A DNA stretch of 64,000 nt from an uncultured Ilumatobacter sp. (GTDB lineage Bacteria > Actinomycetota > Acidimicrobiia > Acidimicrobiales > Ilumatobacteraceae), in assembly GCA_905480335.1 (NCBI GenBank), contig CAJQPY010000030.1, positions 1-64,000 on the forward strand, read 5' to 3'. Below are positions 63,033 through 64,000 of this stretch, in pieces. The stretch's first letter is position 1. The number at the start of each line of letters is the position of its first letter. The notes below the pieces were generated by a model, which saw only the letters and a program-made list of their open reading frames with translations, ran no database searches and was not told where the DNA came from. Both the position numbers and the translations under genes were made by a program.

Positions 63033-63434
63033 TCACCAGACGTAGCAGAGGACCTCGCCGCCCACCTTGCGCTTACGCGCTTCGCGGTCGGTCATGAGGC
63101 CGTTCGAGGTGGACAGGACGGCCACACCGAGACCACCAAGAACGCGAGGAATCGCGTTGGCCTGGCGGTACACGCGCAGACCGGGGGTCGAGATGCGGCG
63201 GATTCCGCTGATCGTGCGATCACGATCTTCGGAGTACTTCATCTGGATGGTCAGCACCTTGCCAGGGCCCTTGGGCGCGTCGGCGGTGGCGAATCCGGAT
63301 ATGTAACCCTCCGCTTGGAGAACGTCGGCGAGTGCGACCTTCTGCTTCGAAGAGGGCATACGCACTTCGTCATGCATCGCAGTGTTCGCATTTCGAACCC
63401 GGGTCAGCATGTCGGCGATTGGATCAGTCAGCAT
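63033..63434 (-). CDS. rpsH: 30S ribosomal protein S8
   Basis: 133-residue primary rRNA binder. [20 protein letters not shown] at the N-terminus and the C-terminal [16 protein letters not shown]-like motif (here [11 protein letters not shown]) followed by GGEVLCYVW are canonical. Confidence 0.97.
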   Translation of the reverse strand: MLTDPIADMLTRVRNANTAMHDEVRMPSSKQKVALADVLQAEGYISGFATADAPKGPGKVLTIQMKYSEDRDRTISGIRRISTPGLRVYRQANAIPRVLGGLGVAVLSTSNGLMTDREARKRKVGGEVLCYVW

Positions 63435-63456
63435 GATTTTGTGATTCCTTTCCGGC

Positions 63457-63642
63457 TCACCACGAGCTCTTCGTCAAACCGGGGATCTCACCGGCGTGAG
63501 CGAGCTCACGGAGGCAGACCCTGCACAGTCCGAACTTGCGGTAAACGGAACGAGGGCGGCCGCAGCGTCGGCACCGCGTGTAGGCGCGGACCTTGAACTT
63601 CGGCTTCTTGTTGGCCTTGTTGATGAGTGCTTTCTTTGCCAT
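63457..63642 (-). CDS. rpsZ: 30S ribosomal protein S14 type Z
   Basis: 61-residue zinc-binding form of S14. The two CxxC pairs are [20 protein letters not shown]. As the short zinc form sits in the spc operon, it is the main S14 of this organism. Confidence 0.97.
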   Translation of the reverse strand: MAKKALINKANKKPKFKVRAYTRCRRCGRPRSVYRKFGLCRVCLRELAHAGEIPGLTKSSW

Positions 63643-63665
63643 GTCAGTCTCTTCTCAGGCCCTGT

Positions 63666-64000
63666 TCACTTGCTCTTCTTGCCGTACATCGGACGCTTGC
63701 GACGCTTCTTGCGCGGCGCGTTGGCCGCATCCTCGCCCTTCTTGAAGGGGAACCCGAATGCATCGAGCAGGGCGTAACCGCCTTCGTTGCTCGTTGCGGT
63801 GGTGACGATGGTGATGTCCATGCCACGAGGGTGATCGATCTTGTCTGGGTCGATCTCGGCGAACATTGACTGCTCGTTTAGCCCGAAGGTGTAGTTGCCC
63901 TGCCCGTCCCAGGAGTGTGCAGGCAGCCCACGAAAGTCGCGGATACGGGGGATCGCAACCGACACGAGCCGGTCGAGGAATTCCCACATGCGGTCGCCGC
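63666..64000 (-). CDS. rplE: 50S ribosomal protein L5, 3' part (runs off the window)
   Basis: C-terminal 110 codons of the 5S rRNA-binding protein L5; the 5' end lies beyond position 64000. [20 protein letters not shown] and the FPEI-type segment ([20 protein letters not shown]) identify it. The C-terminus carries an unusual basic tail ([15 protein letters not shown]) that continues about 15 residues past the normal end. Confidence 0.96.
   Translation of the reverse strand, partial: GDRMWEFLDRLVSVAIPRIRDFRGLPAHSWDGQGNYTFGLNEQSMFAEIDPDKIDHPRGMDITIVTTATSNEGGYALLDAFGFPFKKGEDAANAPRKKRRKRPMYGKKSK

Overview
The window looks like chromosomal DNA of a high-GC actinobacterium, most likely class Acidimicrobiia (Ilumatobacter-like). 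I infer this from the mycofactocin genes mftA-mftB-mftC, two NDMA-type zinc alcohol dehydrogenases, a short valyl-tRNA synthetase, actinobacterial-style wall enzymes (LCP, YkuD and NlpC/P60), a GroEL with a GGM tail, and base composition. No phage, plasmid, insertion sequence, tRNA, rRNA or CRISPR array was recognised. Most genes are ordinary, densely packed chromosomal genes.

Layout. 1-5.4 kb: 5'-part of an acyl-CoA dehydrogenase gene, cysS, and divergent valS with a structured intergenic region. 5.5-7.7 kb: an L,D-transpeptidase and an LCP-family cell-wall ligase. 7.7-12.1 kb (minus strand): two NDMA-type alcohol dehydrogenases, the first followed by a MoxR ATPase and a VWA protein. 12.3-17.7 kb: a hypothetical protein, a lipid-anchored M16 peptidase, a MOSC protein and a nucleoside deoxyribosyltransferase. 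17.8-19.3 kb: mycofactocin precursor, RRE chaperone and radical SAM maturase. 19.4-33 kb: plsY, SDRs, an acyl-CoA ligase, a dienelactone hydrolase, a phosphotransferase, NlpC/P60, guaA, a PLP decarboxylase, a Nudix hydrolase, a P450 and an ABC-exporter remnant. 33.2-52.1 kb (all minus): groL-groS under a promoter bracketed by two CIRCE-like sites, maf, dus, a FAS1 protein, tsaD-rimI-tsaB-tsaE-alr-nnrDE, an acyl-CoA ligase, acpS, an oversized glmS, glmM, rpsI and rplM. 52.7-64 kb (all minus): truA, then the ribosomal block rplQ-rpoA-rpsD-rpsK-rpsM-rpmJ-infA, an inserted tetR plus DCC-family redox gene, adk, secY, and the spc ribosomal genes to the window edge in rplE.

Most notable observation: directly downstream of adk, a DCC-family (DUF393) thiol-disulfide oxidoreductase reads intact through one in-frame TGA. 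That TGA lies exactly at the first Cys of the redox motif (DGY-TGA-GFC). A hairpin with a GGU-containing apical loop follows at the distance expected for a bacterial SECIS. This is a candidate selenoprotein; a point mutation or sequencing error is the alternative. Other unusual points are an infA gene whose only plausible start is CTG, a GlmS of about 1127 residues with a roughly 130-residue insertion in the glutaminase domain and a long C-terminal extension, paired CIRCE-like operators, and paired palindromes before the acyl-CoA dehydrogenase.

How the genes work together: mftA-C would make the mycofactocin redox cofactor used by NDMA-type alcohol dehydrogenases such as the two encoded 6-8 kb upstream; mftD, mftE and mftF are not in the window. 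The long minus-strand block couples ribosome synthesis, peptidoglycan precursors (glmM, glmS, alr), lipid carrier activation (acpS), tRNA t6A modification (tsaB, tsaD, tsaE) and protein folding (groS-groL).
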